This document shows positions 1 to 9,141 of a stretch of DNA of 64,000 nucleotides, in pieces (the first letter of the stretch is position 1; every line of letters begins with the position of its first letter). This DNA is from CAYSLU01 sp964431965 (GTDB lineage Bacteria > Verrucomicrobiota > Kiritimatiellia > CAIKKV01 > CAYSLU01), in assembly GCA_964431965.1 (NCBI GenBank), contig CAYSLU010000008.1:1-64000 (forward strand). Reading direction: 5' to 3'. The notes below the pieces were generated by a model, which was given only the letters and a program-made list of their open reading frames with translations, did not search any database and was not told where the DNA came from. A program made the translations under genes and the position numbers.

Positions 1-20
1 CCCAAATCAGTCCATAAGGA
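1..20 (+). repeat. Left terminal inverted repeat of the IS
   Basis: CCCAAATCAGTCCATAAGGA is the exact reverse complement of bases 1614-1633. It lies at the window edge; the element could in principle extend a base or two further left. Confidence 0.9.
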
Positions 21-107
21 GGGAGGGGATGCGGATGGGCGGCGGCTGACATTGCCTCAGACTCTTTTTTGGGTGACACGCATTATATATGTGGTATCTA
101 TAACGAT

Positions 108-1559
108 ATGCCAGCCAAGCTGCCAACCCAGAGGAAGACGCCGTTCGCAATCGATCCGCGCCCGCTCGACGAATGCGCCACGGCGTTCGCGGGTCTTCTC
201 GCGTGCTCTCGGGCCTTGCGTTCGCTGCAGGTGCCGGGTCTCGCGGAAGCCAACCTGCCGCTGAAGGAACGGCAGCGAGGGCAGGCGGTGGCCGAGTATG
301 TGGAGGCGATCGTGCTGCTGCAGTTGGTGGGCGGAACCTGTCCGGAAGATATGACACGCTTTCGCTCAGAAACCGCCTTGCAGCGGGGGGTGGGCTTCGA
401 GTTCCCGACGCCGAGCGCGGTGCGCAAGTTCCTCGACCGTTTCCATGATCCGCAGCTCGAGCGGCTGCGGCCGGCCCGGAAGCAGCACCGCAGCTTCATC
501 GTGCCATCGAGCGAGGCCGTCGAGGGACTGCAGCGGGTCCTGCAAGGCACCGTTCATCAAATTGCGCGGCGGTATGCATCGCAGCAACGCCCGCAGTCCA
601 TCGCCACGATTGATGCGGATGCCACGATCATCGAGAGCCACAAACGCACGGCTCTGCCCCACTATGAAGGCGGGCGAGGCTATCAACCCGTGGTGGCGGT
701 ATGGGCCGAGACGGATCTGGTCCTGGCGGATCAATGGCGCGACGGAAATGTGCCTGCGCGTCAGGCCCCTCTGGATTGCGTTCGCTGGGCCTTTGAGGCG
801 CTGCCGGAGGGGATCCGGCAACGGTTCTTCCGTGGGGATAGCGCGTGTCACGAGGCCAATTTGCTGCGCTGGCTGAGCGACCCTCAACGCGCGCGGGAAC
901 CGGCTGGTCGGATCGGCTTCGCCGTCAGCGCCTTCAATAGCGTGGACCTGCAGAAGGCCCTGCGCGCCATCGGCCGCTCCGAGTGGACGACATGGGCGAC
1001 CGAACCCGATGGAACTCAGCGACAATGGGCCGAAGTCCCCTTTGTGCCGGCTGAGCGTGGCGAGAAGAAAGATGCCGTGCCCTTGCGCTACGTGGGCTTG
1101 CGCCTGCTCAAACCCAAGGGCGAGCGCTTCGCCGATGGCTCCCAACAGCACTTCCACGCCGTCATCAGCAACCTGGACTGGCGCGGCGACAAACTCCTCG
1201 ACTGGCATCGGGAAAAGGCGGGAACCATCGAACACGTCCACGATGCGGTGAAGAACCATCTGGCCGGCGGGCATGTGCCCAGCCAGAAGTTCGGGGCCGA
1301 TGCCGCTTGGTTCAAGCTCGCGCTCCTCGCCTACAATATCGCCAGCGCACTCACGGGCTTGGCATATGCGGATGACGAGTCGCTACGGGATGCGGAACTC
1401 AAGCGCCTGCGCTTCCATCTGATCCACGTCGCCGGCCGCCTGAGCCGCTCTCAATGCAAACTGCGACTGCGTTTCCTCGCTGCACCCGAGACCATTCAAC
1501 GCATCCTCAAGGTCTGGGAGGTCTTCCCTCTGCCTACCCAGGCCACCGCTTTCAAGTAG
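108..1559 (+). CDS. IS1380-family DDE transposase
   Basis: This is the transposase that cuts and pastes the surrounding insertion sequence. The 483-residue protein shows the IS1380 (transposase DDE group 1) pattern: a first Asp in IATIDADAT near residue 169, a second in FRGDSACHEAN, and the acidic region REKAGTIEHVHDAVKNHL with the expected Glu. The C-terminal ALLAYNIASALTG stretch is also typical. The ATG at 108 is chosen over an in-frame TTG at 69, because the 13 residues added by the TTG do not resemble the family N-terminus and lie in an AT-rich promoter-like stretch (TATATATG, 83-92). The gene is intact and fills the element between its inverted repeats. Confidence 0.93.
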   Translation: MPAKLPTQRKTPFAIDPRPLDECATAFAGLLACSRALRSLQVPGLAEANLPLKERQRGQAVAEYVEAIVLLQLVGGTCPEDMTRFRSETALQRGVGFEFPTPSAVRKFLDRFHDPQLERLRPARKQHRSFIVPSSEAVEGLQRVLQGTVHQIARRYASQQRPQSIATIDADATIIESHKRTALPHYEGGRGYQPVVAVWAETDLVLADQWRDGNVPARQAPLDCVRWAFEALPEGIRQRFFRGDSACHEANLLRWLSDPQRAREPAGRIGFAVSAFNSVDLQKALRAIGRSEWTTWATEPDGTQRQWAEVPFVPAERGEKKDAVPLRYVGLRLLKPKGERFADGSQQHFHAVISNLDWRGDKLLDWHREKAGTIEHVHDAVKNHLAGGHVPSQKFGADAAWFKLALLAYNIASALTGLAYADDESLRDAELKRLRFHLIHVAGRLSRSQCKLRLRFLAAPETIQRILKVWEVFPLPTQATAFK

Positions 1560-1613
1560 GCCCGCACCCTCGCCCCGTCTCTCCAGCCTCATCCCATCCA
1601 CTTCGCTCCCTCT

Positions 1614-1633
1614 TCCTTATGGACTGATTTGGG
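1614..1633 (-). repeat. Right terminal inverted repeat of the IS
   Basis: TCCTTATGGACTGATTTGGG is the exact inverse of bases 1-20. It lies 54 bp past the transposase stop codon. Confidence 0.9.
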
Positions 1634-1808
1634 GGAGAGCGGGAGTCGGGCCGGCGAAGTCGGGAATGCGGGGCGGCGAGCGGGAGTGGTGACAGGTGCG
1701 CGGAATTCTGTAGCATACGGCCGTCGGGTGAGGCTAACTGCCCGGCGGCAGGATCGAGGTGAGCGGCCCCGGAGACGGACCGCCCAGGAAAGAGGGAGAC
1801 CATCACAC

Positions 1809-2825
1809 ATGACGGATCGATCGCGCAACCTGCTCCACCGGCCGGCCAAGACGCGCCGGCTGGTTTCGGCCTGGATGGTTCAGCGAGGCGCCGACCTGGC
1901 GCTGGACCGCATTCGCCAGTTCGGGGGGCTCTTTGACGAGATCGTGCTGATGTGCGGAGGGATCGATTCCGGGGGGCGAGTCAGCGTCGGCTGGCCGGTC
2001 GACAAGCGTCGTCAGGTCGTCGATGAACTGCACACGATGGACATCTCCGTCCTGCTCGACTGGGGCGGCCACTACAGCGAGGAACTGGGCCGCAGCTTGC
2101 GCGATCCCGCTACGCTCAAGACGTGCGTCCAGACGATGCTGCAGCAGTGCGACGAAGCAGGCGCCGAAGGCATTGACATCGATATCGAAGGCTGGCCGGC
2201 GACGATGCGCAACACCTATACGGAACTGCTCGCCAGGCTTTCGGAGGGGTTGCGGGCGCGCGACAAGTCACTGAGCGTGTGCGTCTTTTCGCTGTCTCGG
2301 GCGGCGAGGCGGGAGCGAGGAATCGGGTTCATCGATCCGGTGCTTCTGGCCCCCTATGTCGATCAGTTTCGTTGCATGACCTACGACCTGTACTGTCCGC
2401 CCTCGCAGTATGTTGGCCCGACTTCTACCGCCCCGTGGGGCCGGGAGACGATGGGCTACATGGCCACCCGGGTGCCGGCGGAAAAGATCGTCATGGGCCT
2501 GCCGACATACTCGGTTGACTGGGACATCAACGATCCGACCCGCAGCCGGCAGGTCAACGATGCCGCTTTCATCGCCGAGAAGGAGAAGCTCTCGCCCATC
2601 GGCCGGGGCTGGTGCTACTACGACGACGTGAGCCTGATCCGCTACGCCGACGCCGAGGGCCACGCCCATCTGATGTGGGTCAGCGACGCGCGCTCCACCC
2701 GCAGTCATCTGGTAACCGTGGACAACCTGGATCTGGCTGGCGTCTGCTTCTGGGTCCTCACCGGAACCGAGGATGTCCGCATCTGGCAAGCGGTGTACGA
2801 CCACTTCCAGCGGCAGGCACCATAG
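1809..2825 (+). CDS. Glycoside hydrolase family 18-like protein
   Basis: The 338-residue protein is a TIM-barrel enzyme of the chitinase/GH18 type. The family signature appears as GIDIDIEGW (residues 121-129), with Glu127 as the expected catalytic acid and Asp125 as the paired Asp. Later barrel strands are recognisable as QFRCMTYDLY and KIVMGLPTYSVDW, and a Trp-containing terminal strand AGVCFWVLTG is present. The GH18 family cleaves beta-1,4 N-acetylglucosamine linkages by substrate-assisted catalysis; the actual substrate here is unknown. No signal peptide is visible from the ATG at 1809, which follows a GAAAGAGGGAGA ribosome-binding region. The open frame continues upstream to 1629, but that part reads like non-coding sequence. 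The next gene follows 39 bp downstream on the same strand. Confidence 0.75.
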   Translation: MTDRSRNLLHRPAKTRRLVSAWMVQRGADLALDRIRQFGGLFDEIVLMCGGIDSGGRVSVGWPVDKRRQVVDELHTMDISVLLDWGGHYSEELGRSLRDPATLKTCVQTMLQQCDEAGAEGIDIDIEGWPATMRNTYTELLARLSEGLRARDKSLSVCVFSLSRAARRERGIGFIDPVLLAPYVDQFRCMTYDLYCPPSQYVGPTSTAPWGRETMGYMATRVPAEKIVMGLPTYSVDWDINDPTRSRQVNDAAFIAEKEKLSPIGRGWCYYDDVSLIRYADAEGHAHLMWVSDARSTRSHLVTVDNLDLAGVCFWVLTGTEDVRIWQAVYDHFQRQAP

Positions 2826-2864
2826 CGCGCTTTGGCATCATGGCGGTCAGAGGAGGATTCGTCC

Positions 2865-4229
2865 GTGGACAAGTCTGGCCGTGCAGGTGGGGGCGGGGAT
2901 GGTGAAGAGCCCGGGCATGGAGGGGCGTTGAGGAACCGGTTGGCGTTGCGGATTCTCAATCCGGAAGCGCCGGTCGTCGATCCCCAGATGGCCAAGCCGA
3001 AACACGGGTACCTGAGTACCGAGTGCCCGCCCAGCGTGGTCACCGCCGGCGGCCGGCGGCAGCTGTTCATCGCCTGCGGCCTGTCGATGGCCGTCGAGGT
3101 GCCGGCGGACACGCATCTGCTCCGCGACCGCCTCGCCTTCCAGCACTCCGATCCCGTGTGGGCCATCGGCGGCTTCGATGCCGAGATTATCACGGGCCGC
3201 CTGCCCCTGAACGCCCGGTACGACCACCCGACCATGTACTGGCGGAAGAACTACTGCGGGGCGTACAGCGTCGACGTGATGCCCGCCGACGCGCGTCACC
3301 CGGAGTGGGTCTTCTCGATCAACCACTGCGAGAACAAGAACGAGGGCGTCAGCCCCCGTTCGCGCGTCGGGACGTACTACTTCCACAACAGCATCAATGC
3401 GAATGACCCCGCCGGCCCGGGGACGTGCTCGGGGACGATTCCCGGGGGGCCGTACCGCGAGTACCAGGCCGGCTACTTTGGGCTGGTCACCATGGCGTAT
3501 GCCCCCGTGACGCCGGACACCGGGTGGGGCGTCGAGCTGCACAAGGGCGACCAGGGGCCGATCCTGTGGCCTCAGACGGGATTCCTCACGCCGGATGGCC
3601 AGGCCGTGGCCGAGGGGTTCAAGCACGCGCATCCGCATCCGTCGAGCCTGATCGCCGAAGACCCCGCCGACGGCAAGACCTACCTCTATGTCTTCGCCAG
3701 CATCTGCAGCACCCGGCCGGACAAGCTCAGCATGGTCGGCGCCGCCCGCTCCCCCATCGAGTCGCGGGGGCTTCCCGGGACCTATCGGAATCTCTATCAG
3801 GGGGACTACACGGAGCCGTCGATGCCGGAAGACACGGGGGGAGACATCCCCCTCCTGCTCCGGCAGAAAGGCGGCCGGGCTGATGCGATCCATCCGGAGA
3901 TGCACAACGTCAACCGCTTCTCCGTCGCCCGCCTGAAGCGGTCCGGCCTGTTCCTGGGGGTGGAAACGTACTTCGAGTCGGGTGCGGCCCGGACCGCGCT
4001 GAGGCTCTCCCGCGACCTTCGGGCGTGGAGCGAGCGCTTCATGGTCCCCGTGACCCCGGCTGCCGTCCAGAGCCCCGCGAGCGGGTTGCCGGCCGGCCTC
4101 TACTACCCGAAGTTCCTGAGTCGCGACGGCTCCAGCCACCATCTGGTCGATGAGGCGGAGCCCTTCTACATCATCGCGACCAAGCCCCACGCGCTGGTCT
4201 ACCGGGAGCTGGCGATCGAGATCGGGTAG
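2865..4229 (+). CDS. Unrecognised protein, possibly a propeller-type carbohydrate-active enzyme
   Basis: I do not recognise this 454-residue protein with confidence. The start chosen is GTG at 2865 because a perfect AGGAGG (2851-2856) lies 8 bases before it; a TTG at 2832 is possible but has no such site. It is rich in aromatic residues, has a conserved-looking motif INHCENKNE near residue 165, and ends in an ordered beta-rich region (LYYPKFLSRDG, EPFYIIATKPHAL). There is no signal peptide. The beta-rich pattern with recurring WVFS/YLYVFAS strands would suit a five-bladed propeller as in GH43-like enzymes, but this is inference. It follows the GH18-like gene on the same strand and probably shares its transcript. 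Confidence 0.6.
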   Translation: MDKSGRAGGGGDGEEPGHGGALRNRLALRILNPEAPVVDPQMAKPKHGYLSTECPPSVVTAGGRRQLFIACGLSMAVEVPADTHLLRDRLAFQHSDPVWAIGGFDAEIITGRLPLNARYDHPTMYWRKNYCGAYSVDVMPADARHPEWVFSINHCENKNEGVSPRSRVGTYYFHNSINANDPAGPGTCSGTIPGGPYREYQAGYFGLVTMAYAPVTPDTGWGVELHKGDQGPILWPQTGFLTPDGQAVAEGFKHAHPHPSSLIAEDPADGKTYLYVFASICSTRPDKLSMVGAARSPIESRGLPGTYRNLYQGDYTEPSMPEDTGGDIPLLLRQKGGRADAIHPEMHNVNRFSVARLKRSGLFLGVETYFESGAARTALRLSRDLRAWSERFMVPVTPAAVQSPASGLPAGLYYPKFLSRDGSSHHLVDEAEPFYIIATKPHALVYRELAIEIG

Positions 4230-4256
4230 GGCCCCAGCGCTGGCCAGTGACCGGCA

Positions 4257-6395
4257 TCAGGGCTCTCTCCTGACCTTGAGCGCGCGGCCGTCTACGCTCA
4301 GGCGCAGGCCGCGTGCGAGCTCGTGGGCGATGACGCGGCGCGAGCGGCGGTCGCGCCGGACGACGCACCAGAGGCCGCGCCCGACGATGCCGTCGGCTTC
4401 GAGCAGGTTGTGCTCGTACGCGAAGACGAATGTGTCCGTGAAGCGCGGGAACGTCAGCCGGGCGGCGAGGGTGCCGTCGAGCGAGGGGATCGATTCGATC
4501 TGCGCCGGGGGCTCGTCCGTGCGGCGCGGCACCATGAGCGACATGAACCGGCCGTTGTAGCCGCCGATTCTGGCGATCAGGCGCGGCCGCACGTGGACGG
4601 AGTGGAAGAGCATGGCCTCCGGGCGGCCCGCAAAGTGCTTCTGCATCGCCGCCCGCGGGTCTTCGTACCGGTGCGACCCGCCCACCATCTCGTCCTGCGC
4701 GAGCGCCAGGACATGCGGCTTGGGAAACGCTTCCGGCGGGGGCAGGACGAACGCCACCTCGAGCCGGTGGCCGTGGCGGGAGCCGATGACCCGGGCGCGG
4801 TCGCCCTCGATCTCGATCCGGTTGGTGGGGCTGGTGTTGAGCGTCCACCAGAACTCGGCCCAGTCGTCGGCCTTGTTGACGTCCTCGACGGTCCATGCGT
4901 AGGCGTGGGCGCCCGGGCCCCCGCGCACGAGCCCGATGTGGCGCCGCGCCCAGTAGGCGTTGTGCTGGTGCGAGCTGTCGGCCGCCGCGTAGTCGCAGAG
5001 CGCGCCCGGCCGGTAGTCGATCATCAGGCCGTGGTGGTGGACCTGGATCCACTCGCCGTTGGTTGACCGTCCGCTCTTGCCATCGACGAGGACGAGGTTG
5101 TGCTGGTCCTGCTCCATGTTGTACCGGCCGGTGTCGACCGCGAAGTACTCCCGGAGGGCGAAGAGGGAGAAGTGCCCCGAGCTGGCGTGGAAATGGCCCT
5201 GCGCGGCCGGGCAGCGCTGGGCGCCGTCGAAGATCAGCATTGTGGCTTCCTCGTCCCACCCGCTGCGGAACGTGACAAAGCCCCGCCGCCGATCGCGGAA
5301 CTGCGTCGGATGCGGCTTGGCCTTGGCGGGGTGGACCGGCCGGGTCAGGAGGTCGAGCGTGATGAGCGTGAAGGCGTCGGCGGGCACGGAGAATCCGGCG
5401 CGATCGAGGTCGACCTCGCGGTCGCTCCGCCCCTCGATGCGGTCCTTGACGTGACCGTAGACCCACAGCAGCGCGGGGTCTCGGTCGCGGCGGGCCATGA
5501 CGGGGAGGAGGTACTGGCGGATGCCGAAGGTGCCGCCGCAGTCGCCGGTGGTGGGCAGGTGCTCGCCCCAGGGGGGCATGAGGTGCAGGAGCATCTGGCC
5601 GGCGCGTGCGAATCGCGGGCAGGCGCGGAAGGGATCGAAGAGCCCCGAGCGGCGCAAGGCGTCTGCCGCGAGGAAGATCATCGTCAGGTACTGCGTCCCG
5701 TAGCCGCCGTCTTCCTCGGGGTAGCCGTCCGAGGATATCGAGGTGTTCAGGATGGCTTCCATGAAGAGGATCAGCTCGTCGCGCTCCGGCGCGAGATCCG
5801 GCAGGCCGGGCTCGTTGCGGAAGGCCAGGCAGGCGTGGATGGCCGTGAGCAGCCGGTCGACCTGCAAGTTGGCTCCGGCCCTCCGGAGGAAGTGCGCGCG
5901 GCGATCGGCGAGGATCTTGCGGATGTGGTTGGCGATCACGTACTCGGCAAAGGTGCGGCGCTCCGGTTCCGGCAGGCGATCGTGAAGCAGGTCGTAGGCG
6001 AGGATGGCATTGGTGAGGCGGCCATGGATGAAGATGACGTAGTTCAGCAGCGGCTCGCAGGTCACGAGGCCGCCAAGGTACCGACGCACGGCCTCGATGG
6101 CGCGGGGGTCATCCCCGAGGGCGCCGACCATGGCGATGTTGAGCGCCTCCGCAAACGCGAGCTGGGCGAAGGCGCCCTTGTGCTCGCGGTCTGCGATCAG
6201 GGCGGGCATGTCATCGGCCGCGAGCATGCGGTCGATGATCGGCGCGACTCGTCGGCGCATGGCATCGAAGATCTTCCGGCCCCGGCCCGTGCGGACTTGC
6301 CGGCGCAGGCGGGTCACGTCGTCGGGCCCCAGCAGCACGCGCGGGTGGGCGTTTCTGGCGTAGAGTGTGCGGGCACAGCCGGTGGCAAGGTTCAT
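4257..6395 (-). CDS. Heparinase II/III-like protein
   Basis: This 712-residue protein has the two-part architecture of heparinase II/III-type lyases. An N-terminal alpha/alpha-toroid (about residues 20-330, with VRRYLGGLVTCEPLLNYVIFIHGRL and NLQVDRLLTAIHACLAFRNE cut across helices) is followed by a C-terminal beta-sandwich containing the family hallmark GHFHASSGHFSLFALREYFAVDTGRYN-type region near residue 400, where a His and Tyr act in the lyase reaction. Such enzymes cleave uronic-acid-containing polysaccharides by beta-elimination. No signal peptide is present. The ATG at 6395 is chosen because GAAGGAA precedes it and because the upstream extension to 6638 runs through an intergenic repeat. 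It is convergent with the preceding gene and divergent from the MFS transporter. Confidence 0.78.
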   Translation of the reverse strand: MNLATGCARTLYARNAHPRVLLGPDDVTRLRRQVRTGRGRKIFDAMRRRVAPIIDRMLAADDMPALIADREHKGAFAQLAFAEALNIAMVGALGDDPRAIEAVRRYLGGLVTCEPLLNYVIFIHGRLTNAILAYDLLHDRLPEPERRTFAEYVIANHIRKILADRRAHFLRRAGANLQVDRLLTAIHACLAFRNEPGLPDLAPERDELILFMEAILNTSISSDGYPEEDGGYGTQYLTMIFLAADALRRSGLFDPFRACPRFARAGQMLLHLMPPWGEHLPTTGDCGGTFGIRQYLLPVMARRDRDPALLWVYGHVKDRIEGRSDREVDLDRAGFSVPADAFTLITLDLLTRPVHPAKAKPHPTQFRDRRRGFVTFRSGWDEEATMLIFDGAQRCPAAQGHFHASSGHFSLFALREYFAVDTGRYNMEQDQHNLVLVDGKSGRSTNGEWIQVHHHGLMIDYRPGALCDYAAADSSHQHNAYWARRHIGLVRGGPGAHAYAWTVEDVNKADDWAEFWWTLNTSPTNRIEIEGDRARVIGSRHGHRLEVAFVLPPPEAFPKPHVLALAQDEMVGGSHRYEDPRAAMQKHFAGRPEAMLFHSVHVRPRLIARIGGYNGRFMSLMVPRRTDEPPAQIESIPSLDGTLAARLTFPRFTDTFVFAYEHNLLEADGIVGRGLWCVVRRDRRSRRVIAHELARGLRLSVDGRALKVRREP

Positions 6396-6480
6396 GGCCG
6401 AGTTCCTTCGTTCCTGGATTCTGATGAGTGGTGAGCGTCGCACCATTCGAATCGGCGGGCTATCTGATTTTTTTTGTGGA

Positions 6481-6578
6481 GACAGAATATCGAACCGCAG
6501 AACAAGGAACCGCAGAATTTCGAAGTGACATGACCTTCGACATTCGGAGATCCTTGTTCGATATTCTGCGGTTCTGTC
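6481..6578. repeat. Imperfect inverted repeat built from short AT-richer modules
   Basis: About 98 bp between divergent genes folds on itself. The left arm (6481-6530) and the reverse complement of the right arm share GACAGAA, AACAAGGA and TCGAAG, plus the modules CCGCAGAA and ATATCGAAC in swapped order. The sequence is clearly AT-richer than its surroundings. A related stretch lies at 49041-49080, sharing 19 identical bases (reverse complement of 6497-6515), so this looks like a dispersed intergenic repeat family rather than a gene-specific operator. Confidence 0.7.
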
Positions 6579-6627
6579 TACGAACGAGGGGCCGGCAGAC
6601 GGAGAGAATGGGGGGGATCGGACCGAC

Positions 6628-7944
6628 ATGACGGACATCCATGGTGCATCGTTGACTCGTCCGCCCGGCCGGTCCGATGCGGATCACAACGCGCGGGTCT
6701 ATCTGACGTCCACGCTGCTGCTCAATCTCACGGCGGCGTTCGGCGATGCCGCCGTGCTCCTGCCCGCGCTGGCCTTGCGGCTGGATGCGCCGTCATGGCT
6801 GGTCACGCTGCCGCTGGTAACCCAGATGAGCGTGGCCTACGTGCCGGTCCTCTTTCTCGGCTGGCTCATGCGGGAGTCCTGGTCGCGGAAGCGCCTGTAC
6901 TCGATCAGCTGCATGGCCATGGCCCTGACCCTGGTCCTGCTGATCGTGCCGCTCGTCGCCGGCGCGGGGCGGGCGGTCCTGCTGGTGTCGCTCGCCGCGA
7001 GCTGGCTGCTCTTCGCCCTGGCCCAGGGCGTGGGGGTTCTGCCGTGGTGGGACTTGTTTGCCCGGCTGTTCCCGCCCGAGTTGCGCGGGCGCATGCTGGG
7101 GTTCGCCAACGCGATCGGCCAGGTCGTCATGGTGGGTGCGGCCGGCGGCGCCGCCTGGCTGATCAGCGACCGCGGCCCGCTGGCGTATCCGGCCAGCTTC
7201 GCCGCCGCTCTCTCGATCTATGTCGTCGGCGTGGTGGCCTACGCGGTGTTCATCCTTCGCCTGCGCGAACCTCCGCCGGAGTCAAACGCGGGTGTGGAGC
7301 GCGGGCGGAGGCCGCGGTTGGGCGAGTACGGTGCGGGGCTGGTCGCCCTCGTGCGCGGCGATCCGGGCTTTGCGCGGACGCTGGCCGCGGCGATGATGGG
7401 GGCGGGCGTGGCGGCCGTCTCGCCCTTGTTTCTGGCCTTTGCTCAGAAGCACCGGGGATTCACGCCCGATGCGACCAGCGCCCTGGTGTTCGTGCGTCCG
7501 CTGGCGGTCATCCCCGCGGCGTTGCTCGCCGGCCAGGTCAGCCGCCTCATGCGTCCGCACGTCGTCGTTGCCGGCATCGCCGGCGCCGTCGTGGCGGGCG
7601 CCTGCTGCGCCCCGTGGTGTCACGGCCGGTGGCAGTTCCTGCCGCTGCTGCTCACGGGCCTGTCTCCGCTGACCTACCACTTTGTCCTGGTCAGCATCAT
7701 GAGCCATGCGCCGCTGGCGCAGACCCGTCGCTACCTGACGGTCTACTACCTGGCGGCGATCATCCCGGGCTTTGCGCCCATGGCCCTGGGCGTCGTGCTC
7801 GACCGGGTCCCGCTTCTGGCGCTGTCCGCCGCGGGTGCGCTGGCGGCGGCGACCGCGCTCATGTTCTGGCGCGCCGGCCGTCTGACGGCGGTGCGTATCC
7901 CCGGTCCTGCGCCGTCGGTTTCGTCGGGGACGAGGTCGGGCTGA
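6628..7944 (+). CDS. Major facilitator superfamily transporter
   Basis: The 438-residue protein is almost entirely hydrophobic segments, roughly twelve, arranged as two halves separated by a charged loop around residues 210-240 (LRLREPPPESNAG to RRPRLGEYG). The first segment region holds LLLNLTAAFGDAAVLLPALAL. Between segments 2 and 3 there is a short basic loop (RESWSRKRLYS) as expected for an MFS motif-A position. The substrate is not evident; the setting beside polysaccharide-degrading genes suggests an oligosaccharide or sugar acid. The ATG at 6628 has only a G-rich stretch before it. It is transcribed divergently from the heparinase-like gene. Confidence 0.75.
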   Translation: MTDIHGASLTRPPGRSDADHNARVYLTSTLLLNLTAAFGDAAVLLPALALRLDAPSWLVTLPLVTQMSVAYVPVLFLGWLMRESWSRKRLYSISCMAMALTLVLLIVPLVAGAGRAVLLVSLAASWLLFALAQGVGVLPWWDLFARLFPPELRGRMLGFANAIGQVVMVGAAGGAAWLISDRGPLAYPASFAAALSIYVVGVVAYAVFILRLREPPPESNAGVERGRRPRLGEYGAGLVALVRGDPGFARTLAAAMMGAGVAAVSPLFLAFAQKHRGFTPDATSALVFVRPLAVIPAALLAGQVSRLMRPHVVVAGIAGAVVAGACCAPWCHGRWQFLPLLLTGLSPLTYHFVLVSIMSHAPLAQTRRYLTVYYLAAIIPGFAPMALGVVLDRVPLLALSAAGALAAATALMFWRAGRLTAVRIPGPAPSVSSGTRSG

Positions 7945-8011
7945 GCCTTCGGCGTTCGACAGTTCCATCACTCTTGCGCGGCGGCTGTTCCGGACGTACG
8001 CTGGAGGTGCC

Positions 8012-9112
8012 ATGAACGCGGAAATCGTATATCTCTACGCGTACGACATCGCCCGTGAGGCCGACCTGGGGGCGATCGGGCAGATGATGCGCGGGGAGGC
8101 TGAGTCGTTCGAAATGGGGCGGCTGAAGGATTCGCCGCGTGATTTCCCCGTGTTCCGGCCGCTGGCGATCCAGCTGAATCCCCTGTCCGTGGAAGGGCCG
8201 GCGGGGTCGATCCGCCTGTTCCCGTCCGTCAAGCTGTTCGCCGTCGGCGCCTTTTCGCTCAAGATCCGGATTCCGGTGACGGTGGGCTCGCTCGCCGAGC
8301 TATCCGCGTATCGCGACTTGCGGCTGGCGGACGGGGTGGCGCTGGCCGATCGTGCCCACGAACTCGCCCGCCAGCTGCTCGAGCGCCTGAGGCCCCAACT
8401 CGACACCCCCGTGTCCCAGCTGGCGCAGCCGGAGGGGTACACGGTCTTCTGCGTGCGGGCCCCGCTGGAGCCGGACGGCGATGCCGCGGTGTGGCTGGAT
8501 CACCACGAGCGCGAGGTGGCGGCGCTGCTCGTCGGCGAGGCGGACCCGGGGCGGCTCAGCCGGCAGGAGGTGGACGAGACGACGCAGTGCCGGTTCTCCT
8601 ATTACGAGCGGGACCTGACCGTGATCGACTGGGATGCTGCGCTCGTGATCGACGCCCCCGAGGACTACAACGACACGCTTTACGTGCTCGAGCTGGCCAA
8701 TCTCCAGCTTGAGGAGCTCAAGGCCTATGACCGGCAGCTCGACGTCGTGCTCGACAGCGCCTACGGCGACGTGTCGCGGGCGGCTCGTCCCTACGTGTTC
8801 GGCTCGCGGCAGCGCGTGCTCAACAGCCTGCGCGAGATCATGATGGACCTGGCAAAGGTGGCGGACGAGATCGGCAACACGAGCAAGTTCTTCGGAGACT
8901 GGCATCTCGCCCGCGTCTACATGGGCTGTGCGGGGCGCTTTCACCTCACGGAGTGGGAGACGACCGTCAGCCGCAAGCTCCGCGCGCTCGACAGCCTCTA
9001 CACCATGCTGCTGCACGACAGCAGCAACCGGGTCATGCTCTGGCTCGAGTTCGCCATCGTCGCCCTCTTCGTGATCGACCTCGTCATCATCGTCCTGCTG
9101 GGCAAGGCGTGA
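8012..9112 (+). CDS. RMD1/YagE (DUF155)-like membrane protein
   Basis: The 366-residue protein has a soluble alpha/beta part and, near its C-terminus, one clear membrane segment (about 345-363, WLEFAIVALFVIDLVIIVLL). The stretch before it, NTSKFFGDWHLARVYMGCAGRF cut by RKLRALDSLYTMLLHDSSN, resembles the C-terminal half of RMD1/YagE family proteins, which are membrane-anchored by a terminal helix and of poorly known function. The start ATG follows GGAGGTGCC. It is 67 bp behind the MFS gene on the same strand and may be cotranscribed. Function unknown; family assignment is by pattern only. Confidence 0.6.
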   Translation: MNAEIVYLYAYDIAREADLGAIGQMMRGEAESFEMGRLKDSPRDFPVFRPLAIQLNPLSVEGPAGSIRLFPSVKLFAVGAFSLKIRIPVTVGSLAELSAYRDLRLADGVALADRAHELARQLLERLRPQLDTPVSQLAQPEGYTVFCVRAPLEPDGDAAVWLDHHEREVAALLVGEADPGRLSRQEVDETTQCRFSYYERDLTVIDWDAALVIDAPEDYNDTLYVLELANLQLEELKAYDRQLDVVLDSAYGDVSRAARPYVFGSRQRVLNSLREIMMDLAKVADEIGNTSKFFGDWHLARVYMGCAGRFHLTEWETTVSRKLRALDSLYTMLLHDSSNRVMLWLEFAIVALFVIDLVIIVLLGKA

Positions 9113-9141
9113 GGCGGAATGGGCGACGGCTGACGGCGCGG

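Larger units (their letters stand above)
1..1633 (+). mobile_element. Complete IS1380-family insertion sequence
   Basis: One transposase gene is bounded by perfect 20-bp terminal inverted repeats at the very start of the window and at 1614-1633. The length of about 1.63 kb is at the small end for IS1380 elements, and the transposase reading frame is uninterrupted, so the element looks functional. Beyond the perfect 20 bp the two ends keep imperfect purine-rich similarity. The left flank is outside the window, so the target duplication cannot be seen; the right flank starts GGAGAGCGGG. Confidence 0.9.
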
